NCBI GenBank assembly: GCA_034430595.1
Contig: DAOUEL010000031.1
Location: 70,681 to 134,680, forward strand
Direction of reading: 5' to 3'
From: E44-bin32 sp034430595
Lineage (GTDB): Bacteria; Chloroflexota; Anaerolineae; Anaerolineales; E44-bin32
Length of the DNA: 64,000 bases
A program made the position numbers and the translations under genes. Shown piece after piece: positions 57,776 through 64,000 of this stretch. Every line of letters begins with the position of its first letter. Position 1 is the first letter of the stretch. The notes beneath the pieces were generated by a model that saw only the letters and a list, made by a program, of their open reading frames with translations, ran no database searches and was not told the origin of the DNA.

Positions 57776-58012
57776 CTACTTGGTCTTTTTCACGAAGAAG
57801 ATGTATTTGTCACCGTCCTGCTCATGACTGAGCAGCTCGTGGCCGGTCCGGGTGGTCCAGGCGGTCATATCCGGCACCGACCCGGGGTCAGTGGCAATCA
57901 TCTTCAGCACCTGGCCTACCTGCAGAGCATCGACGGCCTTCTTGGTCTTCAGGATTGGCATTGGGCAGTTCAATCCGCTGCAATCCAACGTCTGGTCAAA
58001 CTTCTCACTCAT
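57776..58012 (-). CDS. tusA: TusA-family sulfurtransferase
   Basis: 78 aa. 'LDCSGLNCPMPILKTKKAV' (in parts): C16 of the CPxP motif carries the persulfide; a second Cys (C11) precedes it. First gene of the hydrogenase operon, with AAGGAG before the ATG. TusA delivers sulfane sulfur to DsrE-type partners and, in sulfur oxidisers, to the lipoyl carrier/Hdr-like complex. Its position at the head of a hydrogenase operon is the oddest feature of this locus. Confidence 0.92.
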   Translation of the reverse strand: MSEKFDQTLDCSGLNCPMPILKTKKAVDALQVGQVLKMIATDPGSVPDMTAWTTRTGHELLSHEQDGDKYIFFVKKTK

Positions 58013-58063
58013 GATTCGCTCCTTGGTCTCTATAGATTGGCTATCACCGGCCAGGCCGGGGTG

Positions 58064-58095
58064 TAACTCGACTATTTATCTCGTCTAACTCGACT
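58064..58095 (-). promoter_or_regulatory. Direct repeats in the promoter of the tusA-hydrogenase operon
   Basis: TAACTCGACT occurs at 58064-58073 and 58086-58095, identical and exactly 22 bases apart (two DNA turns), 50-85 bases before the tusA start. A candidate activator or repressor site, plausibly for the PocR-type regulator encoded next door. A 6-1-6 palindrome CCGGCC-A-GGCCGG lies at 58047-58059. Confidence 0.55.
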
Positions 58096-58105
58096 TAAAA
58101 AGCGA

Positions 58106-58129
58106 GGAGACCGCTTGCTTGCGGTCTCC
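58106..58129 (-). terminator. Intrinsic terminator between the PocR-type gene and tusA
   Basis: Stem GGAGACCGC / GCGGTCTCC with a 6-nt loop; on the minus strand it is followed by CTTTTTAAG. It means the hydrogenase operon has its own promoter. Confidence 0.75.
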
Positions 58130-58319
58130 CATGATTCCATCTCATTCGCCTTCCCGGAAATTTTCCGGTTAAGCCGCTCCCGTACTTGTGCATATTTGCC
58201 TTCTTCTCACCTAAAATCAGTTCGAATGCAAACCGACCCTCAACATATCACGCGCGAAAAACTCTTATCCTTAATGTTCTTCCAAGTTCACCTTAAGCGT
58301 ATCTTAGCCGCCCGGTGTC

Positions 58320-59078
58320 TCACTCGATGGCCGTCATCTCGGCGATCTGGCGCAGGCGGCTGATCAGATCGAGCCGTTCCTGACCGATTTGGCAGAACGA
58401 ATTCGCTACCCGCTCCAGCCAGAAGCCGATCTTCTCATGCACACTTGGTTCGAGCACTGGGATGGTGGCTGCCAATGCCTGCAGCCGGCCCGGATTAAAA
58501 CCCAGATCTCGCTCAAGCTGCCCCAGGCGGCGGGCTTGCTCTTCGCCTTCCGGCAGCTGACTGTAATACTGGCCGGCGATGATCAGGTTCGTATCACGCT
58601 CGTGTACGCGAATGTTCGCGCAGCGGTATTGCAGGCCAGCATGACAGCGGTGAAAGGCCTGCGAGCCGCCCGATCTCACGGCCAGCTCGTGCCATGATCG
58701 GACGCAGGCCTGGCGGCCACTCGCATTGGCCAGCACTTCCCGGCAGAATGGCTGCGGGTTGCTGATCTCGGTCAGCGGCTCGCCATCCATCCCAGTCGTA
58801 ACCGCTCCGACACCGATGATCTCGGCAAACACATCCTGGATGATCTGGATGCAATGCAGCGGAAGCACCGCGCCCGAACTGCCAGCGCCTGCCTGCTCCG
58901 GGGGGCTGAACGATTGGTCCGAAGCACGCAGCCAGGTTTCGATCGCCGAGCGGTCGAAGCGCCAGCGGCCGCCGACCTTGATGCCCTGCAGGCGGCCGTC
59001 CTTCAACATGCGGTAGATCGTGGTGCGATCCAACTGAAGTAAATCCTGCAGCTGGCGGACGGTCAGAAGATCTGACAA
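58320..59078 (-). CDS. Regulator with excisionase-type HTH and PocR sensory domain
   Basis: 252 aa. Residues 1-52 are a helix-turn-helix of the excisionase/MerR-like type ('LTVRQLQDLLQLDRTTIYRML', 'GRWRFDRSAIETWL'). Residues about 75-240 are a PocR domain with its usual Cys/His pattern ('PFCREVL', 'ACVRSWHELA', 'FHRCHAGL', 'YRCANI'), thought to bind small ligands or iron-sulfur. Stand-alone, upstream of and in the same direction as the hydrogenase operon, separated by a terminator. The natural candidate for its control. Confidence 0.87.
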   Translation of the reverse strand: MSDLLTVRQLQDLLQLDRTTIYRMLKDGRLQGIKVGGRWRFDRSAIETWLRASDQSFSPPEQAGAGSSGAVLPLHCIQIIQDVFAEIIGVGAVTTGMDGEPLTEISNPQPFCREVLANASGRQACVRSWHELAVRSGGSQAFHRCHAGLQYRCANIRVHERDTNLIIAGQYYSQLPEGEEQARRLGQLERDLGFNPGRLQALAATIPVLEPSVHEKIGFWLERVANSFCQIGQERLDLISRLRQIAEMTAIE

Positions 59079-59417
59079 CGGTGCTCCTGCTATCGTTTGC
59101 TATAGTTTGCTAGCTTTTTCTATAGTACAAGAAATCACAATCGCCTGCATGTGACATTCGTCCTCACCGAGGAAGGGGGGATCCACCGTTTCTAGAGTAT
59201 GGCTGCGAAAAAGCAGCCATAACCAGGGACGTGAGGGCAAGCTCCTTGAAGAAGTCCTACTCGGCCCTACACAACCCTTAAAGCCCGTTCTTGAGAACGC
59301 CATGGTGGAGATAACCATTCCATCAACCGTGGCATGAACAACGCGGATGGTTTGCAGGGTTTTCGTCCATGCTGGTTCTCGGTTTTGAGGGAGCTGATTA
59401 CAGAATGAGGTGGATTA

Positions 59418-59467
59418 TGGAATCCTTCAGCTCTGCTGATGGCCGGGAGTAAAGCTCCCGGATTCCA
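59418..59467. repeat. REP-like double-hairpin repeat, family B
   Basis: Outer arms TGGAATCC / GGATTCCA enclose TCAGC-TCT-GCTGA and CCGGGAG-loop-CTCCCGG stems. The same plan as the family A repeats next to the RAYT relic; a partial reverse copy lies at 39673-39706. Confidence 0.7.
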
Positions 59468-59566
59468 AAGAGAGAGAAAGCGGCCGGTTCCTCCGGCATG
59501 CAGCAGAACCCCTTGAACCGGGATGGCTCCTCCACCCTGATCCGAGACCAATCCACCCTTTAACGC

Positions 59567-59596
59567 CGTAGGGGCGCACGGCCGTGCGCCCCTACG
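59567..59596. repeat. Perfect 30-bp palindrome
   Basis: CGTAGGGGCGCACGG abuts its exact complement, 21 bases past the stop of the multiheme cytochrome gene. The GTAGGGGCG...CGCCCCTAC type is a widespread interspersed element; a degenerate copy is at 18411-18440. It may serve as that gene's terminator. Confidence 0.75.
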
Positions 59597-59617
59597 AGAA
59601 TGAGCTCTTCCCGCACG

Positions 59618-61360
59618 CTACTCCAGCGTGACGCTGTCCGAGGCGATCACGACCGGAAAGTTCGGCAGCCCTCCCGTGAAGCGGACGAAATCGGCCACCT
59701 CGGTCTGGTCGGCATAAGCCTTCAAATTCTCCATCCAGCGGAAGCCGATCGACTGGTACAGCAGCTCGACCGTCAGCGTGAACGGGCTGCTCGCCTCGCC
59801 GGTGTTGATCGCGATCAGCACTCGGTCGCCGCCACCGTCGAAATCGACATCGTCGCGCGCCCCACCGCGCACGGCGAAGTCCTCGTACGGGGCAGCCTTC
59901 TCGAAGCCCTCCGGGGCCAGGCGGTTATCCTTCAAGTAGCCGGCTGCACGCAGCAGGTCGGTGGTAACGTGGTTCTCGGTATCGCGCAGAATGGCTTCGT
60001 AGATCTGCACCTGCTCCGGCTGTACGATCGCCTGGTAGTGCTGCTCGAACTGAGCCGGGTCGGCATCGTTGTCGTTGCCAACGATCGAGCCATCCGGGTT
60101 GGTTCCACCCGATTCGAAGGCCAGGTTCCCGGCGCCGTCGGTGAGCGTAACGTGCAGCCAGGCGCGGCGGGAAGGGAAGCCGGTCGGGAACTTGTGTCCG
60201 GCGAGGACAGTCAAAGCCGCCTCGGCCGAGACGCGCGCGCCGACCCGCTGGGGTTTCTCGAGCTTGAGCGTGGCGGTGTCATTCTGCAGCTGCGCAACAG
60301 TACGCTCGACTCCGGCCGCGAAGTGCTCACTGGAGGCAGTCACGCCCAGCTCTTCACCGTACTGGTCGAGCATCTTCAGCATGTAGGCGTTGCCGCCGAC
60401 GAAGGTGTGCTGCGAGAACGGGCTGCGCAGCGTTTCGGAAGTGAGCGAAATTTTCACCCCGCCCTCCGCTTCGGGCATATGGCAGCCCTGGCAGGTGTCG
60501 CGGTTGCGGAAGCTGGAATAGTAATATTCGAGATAGGTCATCTGCTCCGGGAAGTCACCCGCCACCTGGCCGAGGGCGTCGATGTAGGGTGTATAGAGCA
60601 CGTGGCAGGTGGCGCACAGCTCCGATTCGGCCATATGCGCCGACTGCACTGGTTGGTAGCCGGAGGCGCCGGCCATGATCCCCGCCTGGTCGGCGGCGAT
60701 CTCAAACGGCCCGAAGATCACGCGGTCAGGTGCCCTCAACTGCGTGTCAATCTGGAACCCGCCGCTGTAGCTGTCCTGCGTTCCAAGGTTGTCGGATCGA
60801 ATCTGGTGGCAGACGGCGCACGAGATACCGTCCATGGCGAACGCGTGCAGGCTGCTATCCGGATTCACAAAGCCATCGGCGCCGAAGACCACTCCATTCT
60901 CGCCCGCCACCTCGGCCGTGAACTGCGCCATCGGCATGTGGCAGCGCGTGCACGTGTTCTGAATCGTCTCGGCCAAGTCGGGCAGCTCGCTTACCTCAGC
61001 CTTGACCGTTGCCTGCCAGTACGGGTCACGGGCCGAGTTGGCCATGATCGAGGCCCGCCAGGCAGCGTCGATCGAGACGTCGTTTCCGGCGTCGTCGGTC
61101 TGGTTCATGTGACATGCGGCGCACGCTCCGGAGGTGGAGAAATAATCTCCGATCTTGGCCAGCAGCGGTTCGCCCTTGCGGACCACTTCTTCTTCCGGCA
61201 GGGTGGCGGTGACAAATATCGTGGCTGTCGGTGGTGGAGTGTTCGTCGGACGCAGCCGAACCGTGTCGGTAGGGTGCGGTGTAGCGGCCGGGGTCGGCCC
61301 ACCGCAGGCGGCCAGGATGAGTATCAGCGAGAAGAGTAAAAGTGGCGAAAAACGACGCAT
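59618..61360 (-). CDS. Five-heme c-type cytochrome lipoprotein
   Basis: 580 aa. Lipobox 'LILAAC' (Cys about 19) then a Thr/Pro-rich linker. Five CxxCH motifs: 'CAACH', 'CTRCH', 'CAVCH', 'CATCH', 'CQGCH', all in the first 310 residues; the last 270 residues form a beta-rich domain ('AGHKFPTGFPSRRAWLHVTLTD' in parts) known from some extracellular multiheme cytochromes. 'H-K-F-P-T-G-F-P-S' is a recurring motif of that domain. Anchored outside the cell membrane; could carry electrons from or to the hydrogenase or an external acceptor. Start at 61360 follows GGGAG; ATG at 61366 is possible. Thirteen bases after the aminopeptidase gene. Confidence 0.9.
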   Translation of the reverse strand: MRRFSPLLLFSLILILAACGGPTPAATPHPTDTVRLRPTNTPPPTATIFVTATLPEEEVVRKGEPLLAKIGDYFSTSGACAACHMNQTDDAGNDVSIDAAWRASIMANSARDPYWQATVKAEVSELPDLAETIQNTCTRCHMPMAQFTAEVAGENGVVFGADGFVNPDSSLHAFAMDGISCAVCHQIRSDNLGTQDSYSGGFQIDTQLRAPDRVIFGPFEIAADQAGIMAGASGYQPVQSAHMAESELCATCHVLYTPYIDALGQVAGDFPEQMTYLEYYYSSFRNRDTCQGCHMPEAEGGVKISLTSETLRSPFSQHTFVGGNAYMLKMLDQYGEELGVTASSEHFAAGVERTVAQLQNDTATLKLEKPQRVGARVSAEAALTVLAGHKFPTGFPSRRAWLHVTLTDGAGNLAFESGGTNPDGSIVGNDNDADPAQFEQHYQAIVQPEQVQIYEAILRDTENHVTTDLLRAAGYLKDNRLAPEGFEKAAPYEDFAVRGGARDDVDFDGGGDRVLIAINTGEASSPFTLTVELLYQSIGFRWMENLKAYADQTEVADFVRFTGGLPNFPVVIASDSVTLE

Positions 61361-61373
61361 GGACATCTCCCGG

Positions 61374-62501
61374 TCAGATAACGAACTTGCCATCCTTGTA
61401 GAAGACTTCACCGTCGACGCGAATCTCGGAATCGTGTGACATGTCGCAGATCATGTCCCAGTGGATGGCGGACTTGGCCTTCGAGCCGGTCTCTGGATAG
61501 CCGGCGCCGAGCGCCATGTGAAAGGTGCCGCCGATCTTTTCGTCGAAGAGGATGTTCTTGGTGTAGTTCTGGACGCCATAGTTCAAGCCGACGGCGAATT
61601 CGCCCACGTAGCGCCCACCCTCGTCCGTATCGAGCATCGCTTCAAGGAAGGTCAGGTTGCGGGCTGCCACCGCCTCGACCACTTTGCCCTGCTTGAAGGT
61701 CAACTCGACGCCTTCGACCTCGTTGCCGCGGTAGACGGCCGGGTAGGAGAAGGCGACATGACCTTCGATCGAGTCCTCGACCGGGCCGGTGTAGACCTCA
61801 CCATCGGGCATGTTATTCAGGCCGGCAGCGTTCTTGAAGACCCTGCCCTTGATCGACAGCTTCAGGTCGACCGTCGGGCCTTTCACCTCGACGGCGTCGT
61901 GCCCGGCAAGCGCATCGACAATCTTCTGCTGCTTCGCCTTCAGCCCGGCCCAATAGGCCAGGGCGTCTTCCTCAGGATCCTGTACGTGGCAGGCGGAGAA
62001 CACGAAGTGCTCGAACTCATCCAGGCTCATGTTGCTGTCCTGGGCGAAAGCCGGGGTTGGGAAGAGCGTCGTCACCCACTTGAAGGTATCGTCGGCGCCG
62101 CGCCGGAACTGTACCGCCGTCACCGCCCCGGTCACCTTCTCACGCCGGGCCAGCTTGGCTTTGTCGCAGCCCATCAGCAGCTTCGAATTCGAGACCGAGT
62201 GCACCCGAATGCGTGATTCGAACTGTTCGTAGACAAGGTCATAGAACGTGGCTGGGTAGTCGAGCTGGGCGTCTTTGGCATGTTCAAGGAAGACGTCGTC
62301 CACGCCGGTCATCGTCGTCTGGCCGGCGAGCGATACGAACAGGTGCGGGTGCCCGCCGGCGAGCAGGATCTCACGGAAGAGGGCCCGCACGAGCGGCTCG
62401 GCTGGCGGCTCGGCTTCGACCAGCACTCGATCGCCGGGCTTAATGCGGGCGGAATGGTGGACGAGGACAGTGGCCATGCGGTCGACGCGTGGATCGTTCA
62501 T
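61374..62501 (-). CDS. M29-family metallo-aminopeptidase (AmpS/thermophilic aminopeptidase T)
   Basis: 375 aa. Metal ligands of the M29 family are present: Glu in 'GVELTF' and 'GEFAVGLN', His in 'GTFHMALG' and 'IHWDMICD', and Asp in the latter. 'YPAVYRGNEVEGVELTF' and 'FDEKIGGTFHMALGAGYPET' (in parts) match the family. A cytoplasmic dimeric enzyme that removes N-terminal residues. AAGGAG precedes the ATG at 62501. Co-directional with the multiheme gene. Confidence 0.93.
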   Translation of the reverse strand: MNDPRVDRMATVLVHHSARIKPGDRVLVEAEPPAEPLVRALFREILLAGGHPHLFVSLAGQTTMTGVDDVFLEHAKDAQLDYPATFYDLVYEQFESRIRVHSVSNSKLLMGCDKAKLARREKVTGAVTAVQFRRGADDTFKWVTTLFPTPAFAQDSNMSLDEFEHFVFSACHVQDPEEDALAYWAGLKAKQQKIVDALAGHDAVEVKGPTVDLKLSIKGRVFKNAAGLNNMPDGEVYTGPVEDSIEGHVAFSYPAVYRGNEVEGVELTFKQGKVVEAVAARNLTFLEAMLDTDEGGRYVGEFAVGLNYGVQNYTKNILFDEKIGGTFHMALGAGYPETGSKAKSAIHWDMICDMSHDSEIRVDGEVFYKDGKFVI

Positions 62502-62894
62502 GGGGGCTCCTTGGGGTTTGTGGATACCAACGTCAGCGGCCCCATTGTACCCCAGCGTGGGACCAGGGGGTGATGGCGGGGTGATGGTAGGAGTCCTAAA
62601 ATTGAAAAGGTCGGTCGCAGGGGGAACTGTTACCTAAAGGGCTCGTTGATCCATCCCCAACTCGTCCTTTTGATTGAGTGTTTCAGGGACAACCCGACCC
62701 GTTGACGGATCAGGTTGTCTATTCGCGGTTTTAAAAGTTGGGCGGCTTTGCGGCGTCAGGGCAATGTTGAAGTCGTGAGGCCTGCTGTGACTTGTCGGAT
62801 GTGGCCGGGCGTCGGTCAACTGCATGACTGAGACCTATGCGTGACCACATCCCAGCAGACTGAAGCGGGACCTTGAATATGGAGAACTGCCGTA
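62502..62894. other. Gene-free stretch of 393 bases
   Basis: Two tandem 11-bp units GGGGTGATGGY (62568-62589) and an imperfect hairpin at 62690-62717 (CAACCCGACCCGT / ACGGATCAGGTTG). Nothing else recognised. Confidence 0.45.
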
Positions 62895-63846
62895 TTGAGT
62901 GATCAGGGACCGAACGAGTTGTCCTCAGCACCACAGCGGATCCCGGAGCTGGATGGCCTCCGGGGTCTTGCCGTCATCCTGGTCCTGCTCTACCACTATG
63001 TTGCCGTTTCCATTCCGGCAGATTCAACCGGCGGCCTCCATGTTATTCGGCAGCTTTTTTTATAAGAATTGGAGTGGCGTGGATCTATTCTTCGTCCTGT
63101 CCGGCTTCCTGATCGGTGGAATCCTGATCGACAACCGGAGCGCGACGAATTACTTCAGCGTCTTCTACACCCGGCGTATCAGCCGCATTTTTCCCCTTTA
63201 CTACTTCTTCCTTGGAATCTTCCTCTTGATGGCACACTTCGCGCAGCGCCCGGGGCTATTCAGCGCAAGCATCTTCGTCAATAGACTCCCGACGCTGCCC
63301 TATTTTCTGTACGTGCAGAACTTTATCATGGCGTTACGAGGGACGTTTGGAAATGAGTTTCTTGCTGTCACCTGGTCATTGGCAATCGAGGAACACTTCT
63401 ACCTGCTGCTGCCTATGATTGTATGGGTCAGCCGCCCTAAGCGATTGCCTCTGAATCTACTGTTTCTCATTTCGCTCAGCCTGATCTTACGGACGACCCT
63501 TGCACGCGGGACGTTCTCGGCGTTTGTCCTGACGCCATGGAGATTGGACAGCCTATTTCTGGGAGTGCTCCTGGCAATGCTAATCCGAGCCCCCGTGCTT
63601 CTCACCCAGGTTAAGGCACGGCTTTCATGGATCAAGCTCGCGTGTGGCGCTCTGTTTCTCTATCTTGTCTATTGCGCCCTGACACAACCACTGGGATCGC
63701 TGAACAACATCCTGCTTTTCGGTGTGTTCTATGCCACCCTGATCTTCCTGACCCATGCCGAGAAGACGGGAGTCCTTGCCAGGATCTTCCGGCGCGGCTG
63801 GCTCATGAACATTGGCCGGGTTTCATACGCTCTTTATTTGTTTCAC
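62895..63846 (+). pseudogene. Acyltransferase-3 (OafA/YrhL-like) gene broken by frameshift and IS insertion
   Basis: A TTG at 62895 with GGAG upstream opens a frame giving 'RIPELDGLRGLAVILVLLYH', the N-terminus of acyltransferase-3 proteins with its catalytic His. It stops at TAA about 63061. The continuation 'FYKNWSGVDLFFVLSGFLIG' is in another frame and runs to 63846, so one base in the T-run at 63055-63062 is extra. It then ends abruptly at 'SYALYLFH', where an IS3-family element begins; the family normally has 20-60 more residues. Intact members O-acylate envelope sugars. The T-run frameshift could be a sequencing error; the IS break is not. Confidence 0.8.
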
Positions 63847-64000
63847 TAAAATGGTCAATGGACGGTGGTGGACCCATTAAGTTGGACACTTTTTAGGCCA
63901 AACTTAGGGAAGACATTTGTTCTGCTTGCATCATCCAGTAGGCCTCCTCAAACTCAACGGGAGTCAGATATCCCAACGATGAATGGATGCGTTTCTTCTC
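63847..64000 (-). mobile_element. IS3-family insertion sequence, 3' end (continues beyond window)
   Basis: Starts at the point where the acyltransferase frame is cut. The terminal region contains 'GGACCCATTAAGTTGGACAC', typical of IS3-family ends. The transposase gene runs in from the right edge. Confidence 0.8.
63893..64000 (-). CDS. IS3-family transposase OrfB, C-terminal end (5' part beyond window)
   Basis: The visible 35 residues include 'KRIHSSLGYLTPVEFEEAYW', the conserved end of the DDE integrase core (rve_3) in IS3-family OrfB, and stop at TAA 63893-63895. The catalytic Asp and Glu lie outside the window. Confidence 0.9.
   Translation of the reverse strand, partial: EKKRIHSSLGYLTPVEFEEAYWMMQAEQMSSLSLA

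Larger units (their letters stand above)
59079..59617. other. Repeat-rich gene-free stretch of 539 bases
   Basis: Holds a hairpin at 59198-59221 (TATGGCTGC / GCAGCCATA, 6-nt loop), a family B REP-like element at 59418-59467 and a 30-bp palindrome at 59567-59596. No open frame with a ribosome site or homology. Confidence 0.6.

Noticed and set aside
59600..61339. 579-codon open frame on the plus strand opposite the multiheme cytochrome
   Set aside because: It is a shadow caused by GC-rich codon use; the minus strand has a signal peptide and five heme motifs, while the plus frame has no homology or ribosome site. Similar long shadows at 53344-54621 and 55086-56288 were dropped for the same reason.

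Overview
The window is gene-dense, GC-rich bacterial chromosome. The closest fit is an anaerobic or facultative member of the Chloroflexota (Anaerolineae-like). This is an inference from the mix of a Wood-Ljungdahl methyl branch, an LLM-class flavin/F420 oxidoreductase, Chloroflexota-style small conserved proteins, lipoproteins with Thr/Pro-rich linkers and abundant palindromic intergenic repeats. No rRNA, tRNA, CRISPR array or replication origin was recognised.

Layout. 1-4.7 kb: the C-terminal part of a GH38-like alpha-mannosidase, a flippase-like membrane protein, a GT4 glycosyltransferase and an unknown membrane protein. 5-22 kb: mostly single housekeeping or accessory genes, including dodecin, a SnoaL/TetR divergent pair, a TipAL-like MerR regulator, an enoyl-CoA hydratase-like protein, lipoproteins, an acyltransferase, an LLM oxidoreductase, an MFS exporter, a DRG-like GTPase, a GNAT and MsrA. 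Decayed genes are scattered among them: an AlkA remnant, a DUF4258-like remnant, a frameshifted cupin, and a MalT-like chimera with in-frame stops. 22-26.6 kb: an ABC-2 export operon beside a degenerate ABC-LytTR fusion regulator. 28-39.5 kb: a one-carbon/corrinoid island, with MeTr (AcsE-like), a MetH-activation-domain protein, a RACo-like activator, a molybdenum hydroxylase, a degenerate HdrC-like protein, CooC, a MetV-MetF fusion and a homocysteine methyltransferase. 39.7-46.6 kb: [NiFe]-hydrogenase maturation genes hypA-B-F-C-D-E plus a universal stress protein, split by a decayed RAYT transposase and REP-like repeats. 46.9-49.1 kb: an ABC exporter and a small cytochrome c. 49.6-58 kb: the most interesting operon. 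58.3-62.5 kb: a PocR-type regulator, a five-heme lipoprotein and an M29 aminopeptidase. 62.9-64 kb: an acyltransferase broken by a frameshift and by an IS3-family element that runs off the window.

The standout is one minus-strand operon at 58012-49567: tusA - dsrE2-like - dsrE-like - lipoyl-carrier (GcvH/LbpA-like) - hynS - isp1 - isp2 - a 109-aa protein - hynL - maturation protease - lipoate ligase. The order hynS-isp1-isp2-hynL is that of Isp-type (group 1e) [NiFe] hydrogenases. TusA, DsrE, a lipoyl carrier and a lipoate ligase are the accessory set otherwise known from the sulfur-oxidising Hdr-like pathway. I infer a membrane hydrogenase that passes H2 electrons through heme b and an HdrD/DsrK-like subunit to a cytoplasmic lipoyl-bound or protein-bound sulfur carrier. 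The hyp genes next door would mature its nickel site, and CooC would serve a CODH that is not in this window.
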